Under the pieces are notes generated by a model. That model ran no database searches. It saw only the letters and a program-made list of their open reading frames with translations, and was not told the origin of the DNA. A DNA stretch of 64,000 bases from JAAYPI01 sp963668615 (lineage in GTDB: Bacteria; Bacteroidota; Bacteroidia; Bacteroidales; Paludibacteraceae): positions 620,001 to 684,000 of the forward strand of contig CAXXCL010000003.1 in NCBI GenBank assembly GCA_963668615.2, written 5' to 3'. The translations under genes were made by a program, and so were the position numbers. Position 1 is the first letter of the stretch, and each line of letters begins with the position of its first letter. Of the stretch, positions 54,160 to 60,243 are shown one piece after another.

Positions 54160-55698
54160 ATGCTTGTAAAGACATTTGGATCAGCTGTTCATGGAATTGA
54201 CGCCTCGATAATCACCATAGAGGTAAATGTATCGCAGGGAATTAAGTTTTTTTTGGTAGGATTACCCGATAATGCAGTAAAAGAAAGCCATGAACGTATT
54301 GTTTCCGCCTTACAATACAACGGATATAAATTTCCCCGTCAACAAATCATCATCAACATGGCACCCGCAGACCTTCGTAAAGAAGGCTCTTCTTACGACT
54401 TGCCCTTAGCAATGGGGATTATGGCTGCGGGAGAACAAATTTCCGAAGAAAGAATAAAAGAATATGTGATTATGGGCGAATTGTCGCTCGACGGAAACGT
54501 GATGCCCATAAAAGGAGCTTTGCCCATTGCCATAAAAGCAAGAGAAGCAGGATTTAAAGGTCTTATACTCCCCAAAGAAAATGCAAAAGAAGCTGCTGTA
54601 GTGAATAATTTGGAGGTGTACGGCGTTGAAAATATAAAAGAGGTCATTCGCTTTTTGAATGGCGAAGAAGAACTCGAAGCCACTGTTGTTAACACCCGAG
54701 AAGAGTTTTTTAACATGGTAAATGAATTGGAAACCGATTTTGCTGACGTAAAAGGACAAGAATCTGTAAAAAGGGCATTGGAAGTAGCAGCAGCAGGCGG
54801 GCACAACATCATTATGGTAGGACCTCCGGGAGCCGGAAAATCCATGCTTGCCAAACGAATTCCGTCCATTCTTCCTCCTTTAACGTTACACGAAGCATTA
54901 GAAACCACAAAAATCCATTCCGTTGCCGGAAAAATAGAGAAAGGTGTTTCGCTTATGTTCCAACGCCCTTTTCGAAGCCCGCATCATACAATTTCGGATG
55001 TGGCATTGGTTGGTGGAGGTTCTTTTCCTCAACCGGGGGAAATTTCTTTGGCTCACAATGGCGTTCTCTTCCTCGACGAATTGCCTGAATTTAAACGCAC
55101 CGTTTTAGAAGTAATGCGTCAACCGCTGGAAGACAGGAAGATATGCGTTTCCCGTTCGAAATTCAGCGTCGAATATCCGGCAAGCTTTATGCTGGTTTCT
55201 TCCATGAACCCATGCCCTTGCGGATACTACAATCACCCCGAAAGAGAATGCGTTTGTGCTCCCGGTGTGGTACAAAAATACCTGAATCGCATTTCAGGAC
55301 CCTTGTTAGACAGAATCGACATTCACATAGAAATAGTTCCTGTTTCTTTCGATAAATTGGCTTGTACAAAACCTACGGAAAAAAGCAGCGTGATTAGAGA
55401 ACGGGTAATCAACGCAAGAAAAATACAAGAAGAACGTTTTCGGGATGTACAAGGCATCCACTGCAATGCACAAATGTCCTCCAAGCTACTCCGTAAATAT
55501 ACCGTTATCAACGATGAGAGCCAACAACTGTTGAAACATGCTATGCAAAAGCTAAACCTTTCGGCAAGAGCCTATGACAGAATCTTGAAAGTTGCCCGGA
55601 CCATTGCCGATTTGGATGGAGCAGAACACATTGCCACCGAACACATTTCCGAAGCCATCAACTACCGCAACCTTGACCGCGAAGGTTGGGCGGGATGA
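54160..55698 (+). CDS. YifB/ComM family Mg-chelatase-like AAA+ ATPase
   Basis: A 512-residue ATPase. The N-terminal ChlI domain (about 20-140, GIKFFLVGLPDNAVKESHER) is followed by the AAA+ core with Walker A MVGPPGAGKSMLAKRIPS (about 222-239), RPFRSPHHTISDVALVGG and Walker B GVLFLDELPEF. A four-cysteine cluster SMNPCPCGYYNHPERECVC and a C-terminal helical domain (SARAYDRILKVARTIADL) complete the family. ComM in naturally competent bacteria drives branch migration; the role here is unproven. It closes the housekeeping run, before the accessory region. Confidence 0.94.
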   Translation: MLVKTFGSAVHGIDASIITIEVNVSQGIKFFLVGLPDNAVKESHERIVSALQYNGYKFPRQQIIINMAPADLRKEGSSYDLPLAMGIMAAGEQISEERIKEYVIMGELSLDGNVMPIKGALPIAIKAREAGFKGLILPKENAKEAAVVNNLEVYGVENIKEVIRFLNGEEELEATVVNTREEFFNMVNELETDFADVKGQESVKRALEVAAAGGHNIIMVGPPGAGKSMLAKRIPSILPPLTLHEALETTKIHSVAGKIEKGVSLMFQRPFRSPHHTISDVALVGGGSFPQPGEISLAHNGVLFLDELPEFKRTVLEVMRQPLEDRKICVSRSKFSVEYPASFMLVSSMNPCPCGYYNHPERECVCAPGVVQKYLNRISGPLLDRIDIHIEIVPVSFDKLACTKPTEKSSVIRERVINARKIQEERFRDVQGIHCNAQMSSKLLRKYTVINDESQQLLKHAMQKLNLSARAYDRILKVARTIADLDGAEHIATEHISEAINYRNLDREGWAG

Positions 55699-56054
55699 AA
55701 ACCCAATCCTGCCACCTACCCCAGCCTAAGAAAGCCTCTTTTGACATATAATACCCGGTTACTACGCAAGACTTATACCGGGGAAAAAAGTCCGTTGGAT
55801 AATCTTGACATTTAGTTAATTTTTAAACTTTTTATTGAAATAAACTTTTTATCTTTGGAGAGAAAATAATAAAACAAACAAAAAAACGTCTGTTTCTCTT
55901 CTCAATAAAATTCCTGTATGTGCAATAACCAGAAAATAGGTAAATATTATAACATTCTAAATAACATAACTTTAGCTAAACAAACACACACTTCTATAGC
56001 GGATGTATGTGCAATAGCGTAGTACATACAGGAATTTGTTGCACATACACAGAT
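55699..56054. other. Non-coding stretch with inverted repeats before the accessory array
   Basis: 356 nt with no gene. A TATCTTTG -7-like element sits at 55850-55857 without a -33 partner. AATTCCTGTATGT at 55910-55922 recurs inverted at 56025-56037 (13 bp exact), and TGTATGTGCAA at 56005-56015 pairs with TTGCACATACA at 56038-56048. The stretch ends in the GTTAGCGGC half-site. This may be a degenerate attC/attI-like site or a small folded RNA; nothing decides between them. Confidence 0.4.
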
Positions 56055-56063
56055 GTTAGCGGC
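56055..56063 (+). other. Candidate attachment half-site (R' box GTTAGCG), 5' end of cassette 1
   Basis: GTTAGCGGC preceded by AGAT. Its exact complement opens the attC-like site at 57631. Only the right arm (R' and a neighbouring stem TTGCACATACA) is convincing; no proper R'' box could be assigned on its left. Confidence 0.45.
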
Positions 56064-56095
56064 AAGCATAAGAAACGCTACTTCGATACAAAAAG

Positions 56096-56857
56096 ATGAT
56101 TGATTTTTTAGAAATAGAACCAGACTCAAGATTATCAAATTTTATTGATAATTATTGGGTTGCATCTGGATTGATTTGTGATAATCCGATACAATATAGT
56201 ATTCTGCCGGATTGTTGCTCTGATATTATTATAAATCTTGGTGATAGTGTCTTATCATCAAATAATATTGATAATTTAAACAAGCACAAATCATATTTGA
56301 TTGGTACATCAACAAAATTTAGTGAAATTTCTTTAATCGGTTCAATTGATTTAGTTGGTATAAGATTTAAACCACTTGGATTGAAAGCTTTTGTTACTCA
56401 TTTTCATCTTGGAGAGTTAAAAAATCAAATGATTGAAATCAATGCTTTTGAAGTAGACAGGATATTTAATGGAAAAGTTCCAACAAAACAATCAATAAAG
56501 CCCCAATTGGATTCATATTTGCTCAATGTTATTCAACAGGGATACACATCGAACAATATAGTTTCAACCGCAATACAAATAATTAAGCAACGACAAGGAC
56601 TTTTAAAGATTTCTGAACTTTCTTGGTCTGTTAATACCTCTGAAAGGAATCTGGAACGCTTGTTTTCTGCAAATGTTGGATTAACACCAAAGGAATTTTC
56701 AAGAATCACAAAGTTGATAAATGTAAAAGAAGTTTTAAGTAATAATACTAAGAAAGATTTAGGACAACTGGCCTTTGACTTTAATTATTACGACCAATCT
56801 CATTTTACTAAGGATTTTGTTGACTTTGCAGGGGAATTACCATCAACTTTTAAATAA
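56096..56857 (+). CDS. AraC-family transcriptional regulator
   Basis: A 253-residue regulator. The N-terminal part (about 1-150) is a sensing domain of the type often found before AraC heads in Bacteroidetes (SILPDCCSDIIINLGDS, VGIRFKPLGLKAF). The C-terminal AraC domain has two helix-turn-helix units: ISELSWSVNTSERNLERLF and LGQLAFDFNYYDQSHFTKDF, followed by FVDFAGELPSTFK. It lies 78 nt upstream of the VOC gene, which may be its target. First gene of putative cassette 1. Confidence 0.9.
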   Translation: MIDFLEIEPDSRLSNFIDNYWVASGLICDNPIQYSILPDCCSDIIINLGDSVLSSNNIDNLNKHKSYLIGTSTKFSEISLIGSIDLVGIRFKPLGLKAFVTHFHLGELKNQMIEINAFEVDRIFNGKVPTKQSIKPQLDSYLLNVIQQGYTSNNIVSTAIQIIKQRQGLLKISELSWSVNTSERNLERLFSANVGLTPKEFSRITKLINVKEVLSNNTKKDLGQLAFDFNYYDQSHFTKDFVDFAGELPSTFK

Positions 56858-56896
56858 AATGTCGGATTTTTACAAATGATTAATTTTATACCAACT

Positions 56897-56904
56897 TACT
56901 TTTG
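56897..56904 (+). promoter_or_regulatory. -7-like element (TACTTTTG) before the VOC gene
   Basis: TACTTTTG fits TAnnTTTG, 31 nt before the VOC ATG. No TTTG at -33; an activator such as the adjacent AraC protein could compensate, which is speculation. Confidence 0.4.
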
Positions 56905-56934
56905 GTGCTAATTGTATAACTAAAATTTAGAATT

Positions 56935-57324
56935 ATGAAATTTAAAGCATTAACACCAAATTTGATTGTTGAAAGCGTAAACACGTCTTTAGACTTTTAT
57001 CAAAACATCTTAGGATTTACCAAAATTGTAAGTGTCCCTGACGAAGGAGAATTTGCTTTTGCAATTATTAAAGCCGGAGAGATTTCAATTATGCTCCAAT
57101 CAAAGGAAAGTTATAACAGCGAAAACCCTGTCTTCAAAAACATCGCAGTTGGTGGAACTTTTGTTTTATACATTGATGTGGAAAGTGTTGACAAATTGTA
57201 CACTCAAATAAAAGATAGTGTAGACATGGTCGTTGATATGCATACAACATTTTATGGCACATCGGAATTTACTATTAAAGACATAAACGGATATATTATT
57301 ACGTTTGCAGAAGATAAAAAATGA
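56935..57324 (+). CDS. VOC (glyoxalase/bleomycin resistance) family protein
   Basis: A 129-residue single-domain protein with paired beta-alpha-beta-beta-beta units: FKALTPNLIVESVNTSLDFY (first half) and GGTFVLYIDVESVDKLYTQI (second half). Members bind a metal or trap small molecules; function cannot be given. Its TGA overlaps the ATG of the next gene (ATGA), so the two are translated together. No resistance phenotype is claimed from sequence. Confidence 0.88.
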   Translation: MKFKALTPNLIVESVNTSLDFYQNILGFTKIVSVPDEGEFAFAIIKAGEISIMLQSKESYNSENPVFKNIAVGGTFVLYIDVESVDKLYTQIKDSVDMVVDMHTTFYGTSEFTIKDINGYIITFAEDKK

Positions 57325-57623
57325 CTTATCAAATGAACGCTAAAAAAGCTGCATTAAAAGAGCTGTCAACAATTCCGGGAATAGGCAAATCTGCTGCTAA
57401 TGATTTGTGGTCTATTGGAATTAAAAGTATTTCTGATTTAATAGGTCAAGATGCCGAAATTATGTATGAATTATTGTGCAGAGTATCTGGATTTAAACAA
57501 AACAAATGCTTTATATATGCATTTCGTTGCGCAATTTATTATGCAGAAACGCCAAAAGATGAACAAGAATTAGAAAAATTACAATGGTGGAATTGGAAAG
57601 GGAAAAATAAGGACTTTGAATAA
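57321..57623 (+). CDS. Helix-hairpin-helix protein (Cdd1/pathogenicity-locus type)
   Basis: A 100-residue protein with one helix-hairpin-helix unit (LKELSTIPGIGKSAANDLWS, about residues 13-32), a second helical segment ISDLIGQDAEIMYELLCRVS and a C-terminal CAIYYAETPKDEQELEKLQW, matching the small Cdd1-like family. DNA binding is inferred from the motif only. It overlaps the VOC gene by 4 nt and ends 8 nt before the attC-like palindrome, a normal position for the last gene of a cassette. Confidence 0.85.
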   Translation: MTYQMNAKKAALKELSTIPGIGKSAANDLWSIGIKSISDLIGQDAEIMYELLCRVSGFKQNKCFIYAFRCAIYYAETPKDEQELEKLQWWNWKGKNKDFE

Positions 57624-57630
57624 AATGCCA

Positions 57631-57765
57631 GCCGCTAACACAGGCTCATACGCCATAAGGGTTTCAGTGGTATGCCAAGTGCATCGCCCGCAGGCTACGT
57701 TCGTATCGAGTGATAGAAACGTAGCCACGCAATCCCTTACGGCGCATAGCCTCAAACGTTAGGTG
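57631..57765 (+). other. attC-like recombination site (best site of the array)
   Basis: A 135-nt GC-rich imperfect palindrome in AT-rich DNA. Left box CCGCTAAC, right box GTTAGGTG (fits GTTRRRY). Inner arms GGCTCATACGCCATAAGGG and CCCTTACGGCGCATAGCC pair, with one extra base on the left arm, reminiscent of the extrahelical bases of attC. A further central hairpin has GGCTACGTT at 57692-57700 and AACGTAGCC at 57718-57726. Unpaired spacers (ACA and TCAAAC) lie between boxes and arms. The R' complement matches the start of the next cassette rather than its own R'', as in real arrays. Confidence 0.6.
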
Positions 57766-57893
57766 TAATTGTAAAAAAAATAAAAAGACCTAGTATTTAG
57801 CGACTTAAAGGCAGAGGAAGAAAGAAGAAAAAACACCAAAGCCCACCCACCACCCCAAAAAAAACAGAAACAACTTAACAACTTTTAGCGAAA
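57766..57893. other. Leader of cassette 2, no gene seen
   Basis: 128 nt of A/C-rich sequence between the attC-like site and the regulator promoter. No frame, hairpin or repeat stands out. Confidence 0.5.
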
Positions 57894-57901
57894 TATATTT
57901 G
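57894..57901 (+). promoter_or_regulatory. -7 element (TATATTTG) for the Xre regulator
   Basis: TATATTTG fits TAnnTTTG. It covers the TTG at 57899, which therefore cannot be the translation start of the regulator. Confidence 0.5.
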
Positions 57902-57958
57902 TTCGATTCAAATAATCAGTTTACTTTTGACAATTATTGTCAATTTAAATTCAACAAA

Positions 57959-58264
57959 TTGAAAACAACAGGAGAAATAATCAGAGAACAAAGAGAGACA
58001 AAAGGTCTTTTACTTAGACAAGTTGCTGCAAAACTTGACATTGATACCGCTATATTAAGTAAAATTGAAAGAAGCGAAAGAAAAGCAACAAGAATTCAAA
58101 TTGCTAATTTAGCTGAAATTCTCGACTTGAATAGAGACGAATTACTAATTCAATATTTGAGTGAAAACATTGCCTATGAAATTGCAGACGATGAATTTGC
58201 AAATCAAGCTTTGAAAGTCGCAGAAGTGAAAGTTGAGTATTTAAAATCCCATAAAAGCAGATGA
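57959..58264 (+). CDS. Xre-family regulator (putative control protein of a restriction-modification locus)
   Basis: A 101-residue helix-turn-helix protein starting at TTG (MKTTGEIIREQRETKGLLLR). A TTG at 57899 would add 20 residues but lies within the -7 element, so it was rejected. HTH residues are about 14-55 (RQVAAKLDIDTAILSKIERS). The C-terminal half has LNRDELLIQYLSENIAYEIA. Proteins of this type often precede cytosine methyltransferases in Bacteroidetes. Its stop overlaps the methyltransferase ATG (ATGA), so it is likely the intact control gene of a locus whose enzyme is lost. Confidence 0.8.
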   Translation: MKTTGEIIREQRETKGLLLRQVAAKLDIDTAILSKIERSERKATRIQIANLAEILDLNRDELLIQYLSENIAYEIADDEFANQALKVAEVKVEYLKSHKSR

Positions 58265-58374
58265 GTATAAATAAAAAAACTGTAATTGATTTGTTTTGTG
58301 GGTGTGGTGGACTTTCTTATGGATTTATTGAAGCAGGTTACAATGTAGTTTTCCCCGCTGCCGCCGATTTGTAA
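58261..58374 (+). pseudogene. C5-cytosine DNA methyltransferase, N-terminal fragment only
   Basis: Starts in the ATGA overlap with the Xre gene. The first 30 residues are canonical for m5C methyltransferases: TVIDLFCGCGGLSYGFIEAG (motif I, SAM binding). After GYNVV the frame runs into a REP-like palindrome (58360-58382) and stops at its TTGTAA centre. No catalytic PC motif or target-recognition domain follows. It is a truncated gene, by element insertion with deletion of the rest, not a short functional enzyme. Confidence 0.85.
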
Positions 58375-58400
58375 TCGGTGGCTTGCTCGGCAAGAGCAAG
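58360..58400 (+). repeat. REP-like palindrome pair, type A (left copy)
   Basis: Hairpin 1: GCCGCCGATT/AATCGGTGGC around TGT (58360-58382); hairpin 2: CTTGCTC/GAGCAAG around GGCAA (58382-58400). The same two units occur inverted at 58687-58726 and again at 61365-61404. Confidence 0.75.
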
Positions 58401-58416
58401 AAAAATAGATAGATTA

Positions 58417-58665
58417 TGGGTATAAGAGAAAACCCACAAGAAAGCAGAAAAAAAATGGCTGTTAGAAAAATTTATTACCAAAGACAGTAGTCGTTTTTGG
58501 GGAACAGACAATCATCCGATAGAGTTGTGGAGCAATAAAGTTATTGACCAAAAGTTAGATTATTTACATAAGAATCCGGTGGAAGAAGGACTGGTATTTC
58601 ATGCCGAACACTATGTTTATAGCAGTGCCATTGATTATGCCGGAGAAAGAGAGAGGGTTGCTTGA
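58417..58665 (+). pseudogene. REP-associated (Y1/RAYT) transposase remnant, C-terminal part
   Basis: The frames join to read NPQESRKK, then WLLEKFITKDSSRFWGTDNH, PIELWSNKVIDQKLDYLHKN and PVEEGLVFHAEHYVYSSAID, the C-terminal third of IS200/RAYT-type transposases (HPIELW, DYLHxNPV, YSSAxDYAGE). An extra A near 58454 shifts the frame, and a 4-nt insertion near 58645 relative to the copy at 61294 spoils the last residues. The HUH catalytic domain and Tyr are absent. It lies between inverted type A REP pairs, so it is a decayed element. Confidence 0.8.
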
Positions 58666-58733
58666 TGTAAATATAATTTGATTTGATTGCTCTTACAGAG
58701 CAAACCACCGATTACAAATCGGCGGGAGCTGGA
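58612..58733 (+). repeat. Direct repeat copy 1 (RAYT 3' end plus REP)
   Basis: 122 nt, matching 61294-61411 almost base for base except a 4-nt insertion here and single substitutions. The two copies are 2.7 kb apart. Confidence 0.85.
58687..58726 (-). repeat. REP-like palindrome pair, type A (right, inverted copy)
   Basis: TTGCTC/GAGCAA around TTACA, then ACCACCGATT/AATCGGCGGG around ACA. It is the reverse complement of the left unit apart from a few bases. With 58360-58400 it frames the transposase remnant. Confidence 0.75.
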
Positions 58734-58789
58734 GCAGAAATAAAAACAATACCGAATGATGATTTGACGGTGCAGAAATGCGGGAGAGG

Positions 58790-58809
58790 GGTGGATTTGC
58801 AATCCAACC
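58790..58809 (+). repeat. REP-like palindrome, type B (copy 1)
   Basis: GGTGGATT/AATCCAACC around TGC, then CGAACGAGG. The same core and tail occur at 59340-59368. Confidence 0.55.
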
Positions 58810-58845
58810 GAACGAGGAAAAATTAAGAACGACCAAATTAAAATA

Positions 58846-59304
58846 ATGACTAGAATTTTGAAAATATCAACGCTGACAATTATTTCAATCGGAATGATTT
58901 GGGGGCTAACTTCGGCATTTCAATCAAATGGCACTTTGACAAAAGAGCAAGCAATTAAACTAGCGGAAAAATTTGTGGTTGACAATGGATACACAAATTT
59001 GGCAGCAGACAAGTCAAAACTTAGCTACGAACTTTTTGACCGATATGAAAATAACATTGACAGCATACTTAAACACCGAAAAAACACATTGCATCTGAAA
59101 GCTTTTTACATTGGTGAAAGTGCTGATAGGTGGGATGTGGGATTTTTATCTTCAAGTATTGATCTTAGTAAACTTGACTCTATTCAATTAAATTCAAATT
59201 TACAAGGACGTGCTGTGATAGTAATGAAGAATGGAAAAGAAATTAGAATGGCACATAAAGACCCTTTATTTTCAACATGGAAGAAAATTTTAGAAGTCAA
59301 ATGA
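58846..59304 (+). CDS. Small exported or membrane-anchored protein of unknown function
   Basis: A 152-residue protein. The N-terminal hydrophobic segment (about residues 9-24, TLTIISIGMIWGLTSAF) is a signal peptide or single anchor. The rest is charged, containing TKEQAIKLAEKFVVDNGYTN, a helix seen in small PepSY-like or lipocalin-like proteins, but no family is recognised with certainty. Its ATG follows a type B REP palindrome by 36 nt. It lies between the methyltransferase remnant and the attC-like site at 59502, so it may be part of cassette 2 or arrived with the REP region. Confidence 0.7.
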   Translation: MTRILKISTLTIISIGMIWGLTSAFQSNGTLTKEQAIKLAEKFVVDNGYTNLAADKSKLSYELFDRYENNIDSILKHRKNTLHLKAFYIGESADRWDVGFLSSSIDLSKLDSIQLNSNLQGRAVIVMKNGKEIRMAHKDPLFSTWKKILEVK

Positions 59305-59398
59305 AATTACTCCCTGTCGGGGCAGATTTTTCCTGTCGGGTCGGATTTGTAATCCGACCGAACGAGGGAGAAATATCGTTTGAGTAACTAACATACAA
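59305..59398. other. Intergenic repeat region, tandem cctgtcggg units
   Basis: CCTGTCGGG occurs at 59313-59321 and 59332-59340, each followed by a variant of GATTT. The second runs into the type B palindrome at 59340-59358. No coding frame is supported. Confidence 0.45.
59340..59368 (+). repeat. REP-like palindrome, type B (copy 2)
   Basis: GTCGGATT/AATCCGAC around TGT, then CGAACGAGGG. It shares the core and CGAACGAGG tail with 58790-58819. Confidence 0.55.
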
Positions 59399-59433
59399 TT
59401 TTCAAAAACAGTTCAATTATGGAATCAATCCTC
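59399..59433 (+). pseudogene. 35-nt fragment of the DUF2461 gene start
   Basis: Matches 61482-61516 with one mismatch, including the start codon (MESIL). The frame then reads into unrelated GC-rich sequence and stops after 24 codons. It is fused to the right arm of an attC-like site. Confidence 0.8.
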
Positions 59434-59511
59434 TCCGCTCGGGCTGTTTTTCGGCTTGACAGGAAATCGCCCGCAGTCCGCACCTGCGTGTAGCTTCCTC
59501 CGTTAGGTTCC
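59434..59511 (+). other. attC-like right half-site (start of cassette 3)
   Basis: GC-rich 70-nt right arm ending CTTCCTCCGTTAGGTTC (R' box GTTAGGT at 59502-59508). The left arm is missing, replaced by the DUF2461 fragment. The last nine bases are complementary to GAACCTAAC at 61275. Confidence 0.5.
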
Positions 59512-59578
59512 ATTCAAAAAAAGAAAATAGAGACATTTGCACCTAAATTTTTAGACATTAATATTTTGTATTCAACAA

Positions 59579-59615
59579 TTGCATATTTCACAAATACAGA
59601 TTACTTTTGTGAAAT
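59579..59615 (+). promoter_or_regulatory. Promoter and inverted-repeat operator of the AbiE-type operon
   Basis: TTG at 59579-59581, 20 nt, TACTTTTG at 59602-59609. ATTTCACAAA (59585-59594) and TTTGTGAAAT (59606-59615) form a perfect 10-bp inverted repeat with an 11-nt centre, overlapping the -7 element. AbiEi antitoxins are known to repress their own promoter at inverted repeats, so this is a plausible autoregulatory operator. Confidence 0.75.
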
Positions 59616-59631
59616 GTAATCCCTTAAAAAA

Positions 59632-60243
59632 ATGACACAATCAATTGAAAATAAAGTATTAGAACATCTAATAAACAAACAAAAAGGCAAAATATATTTC
59701 TCGAATGATTTTGCGTCTTTAGGTAGTTCCGAATCTATACGGAAAAGCTTATCAAATTTAGTGAAAAGAGAAGTAATTATTCGTCTGACTCAGGGAATTT
59801 ACTTATATCCCAAAATTGACAAAGAACTTGGAGTATTATACCCATCTGTTGATGATGTTTGTAGAGCCATTGCAAAAAGAGACAAAGCAAGAATTGAACC
59901 TACTGGAGTTTTTGCCCTAAACAGTTTGGGGTTATCAACACAAATTCCTGTGAATGTGGTTTACCTGACAGATGGAATTCCGCGAAAAATTAAGTATGGA
60001 AACCGAACAATAAAATTTAAAAAAACTGCACCTAAAAATCTTGCGATGAAAGGAAAAGTAAGCAGTTTGGCTATAGTAGCATTAAAACAGCTAGGAAAAG
60101 AAAACGTGACACAAGAGGTCGAAGTTCAACTAACAAAAGCATTGAAAAAAGAATCTTTCGAAAACATACAACATGATGCACGATTAGCTCCGGAATGGAT
60201 TTCGAAATTAATACTTAATCTCGCAAAATACTCTGAGAAATGA
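59632..60243 (+). CDS. AbiEi-type antitoxin (DUF6088 family)
   Basis: A 203-residue antitoxin. N-terminal winged-helix (about residues 1-70) with FSNDFASLGSSESIRKSLSN and LVKREVIIRLTQGIYLYPKI, the DUF6088/AbiEi pattern. The C-terminal domain (about 80-200) has RIEPTGVFALNSLGLSTQIP and VYLTDGIPRKIKYG. In type IV AbiE modules it represses the operon and counteracts the nucleotidyltransferase (family knowledge). It starts 17 nt after the operator and its TGA overlaps the toxin ATG (ATGA). Located in putative cassette 3. Confidence 0.9.
   Translation: MTQSIENKVLEHLINKQKGKIYFSNDFASLGSSESIRKSLSNLVKREVIIRLTQGIYLYPKIDKELGVLYPSVDDVCRAIAKRDKARIEPTGVFALNSLGLSTQIPVNVVYLTDGIPRKIKYGNRTIKFKKTAPKNLAMKGKVSSLAIVALKQLGKENVTQEVEVQLTKALKKESFENIQHDARLAPEWISKLILNLAKYSEK

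Noticed and set aside
54393..54908. 171-codon and 132-codon antisense frames in the YifB gene
   Set aside because: They overlap an intact, conserved ATPase on the plus strand and have no recognisable domain or start context.
55947..56138. A minus-strand 63-codon frame before the AraC gene
   Set aside because: It lies over inverted repeats and the start of a plus-strand gene, is Cys/Ala-rich without a domain, and has no promoter.
57899..57958. TTG at 57899 as the Xre start
   Set aside because: It lies within TATATTTG (57894-57901), which is likely the -7 element, so translation from it is not possible on that transcript.
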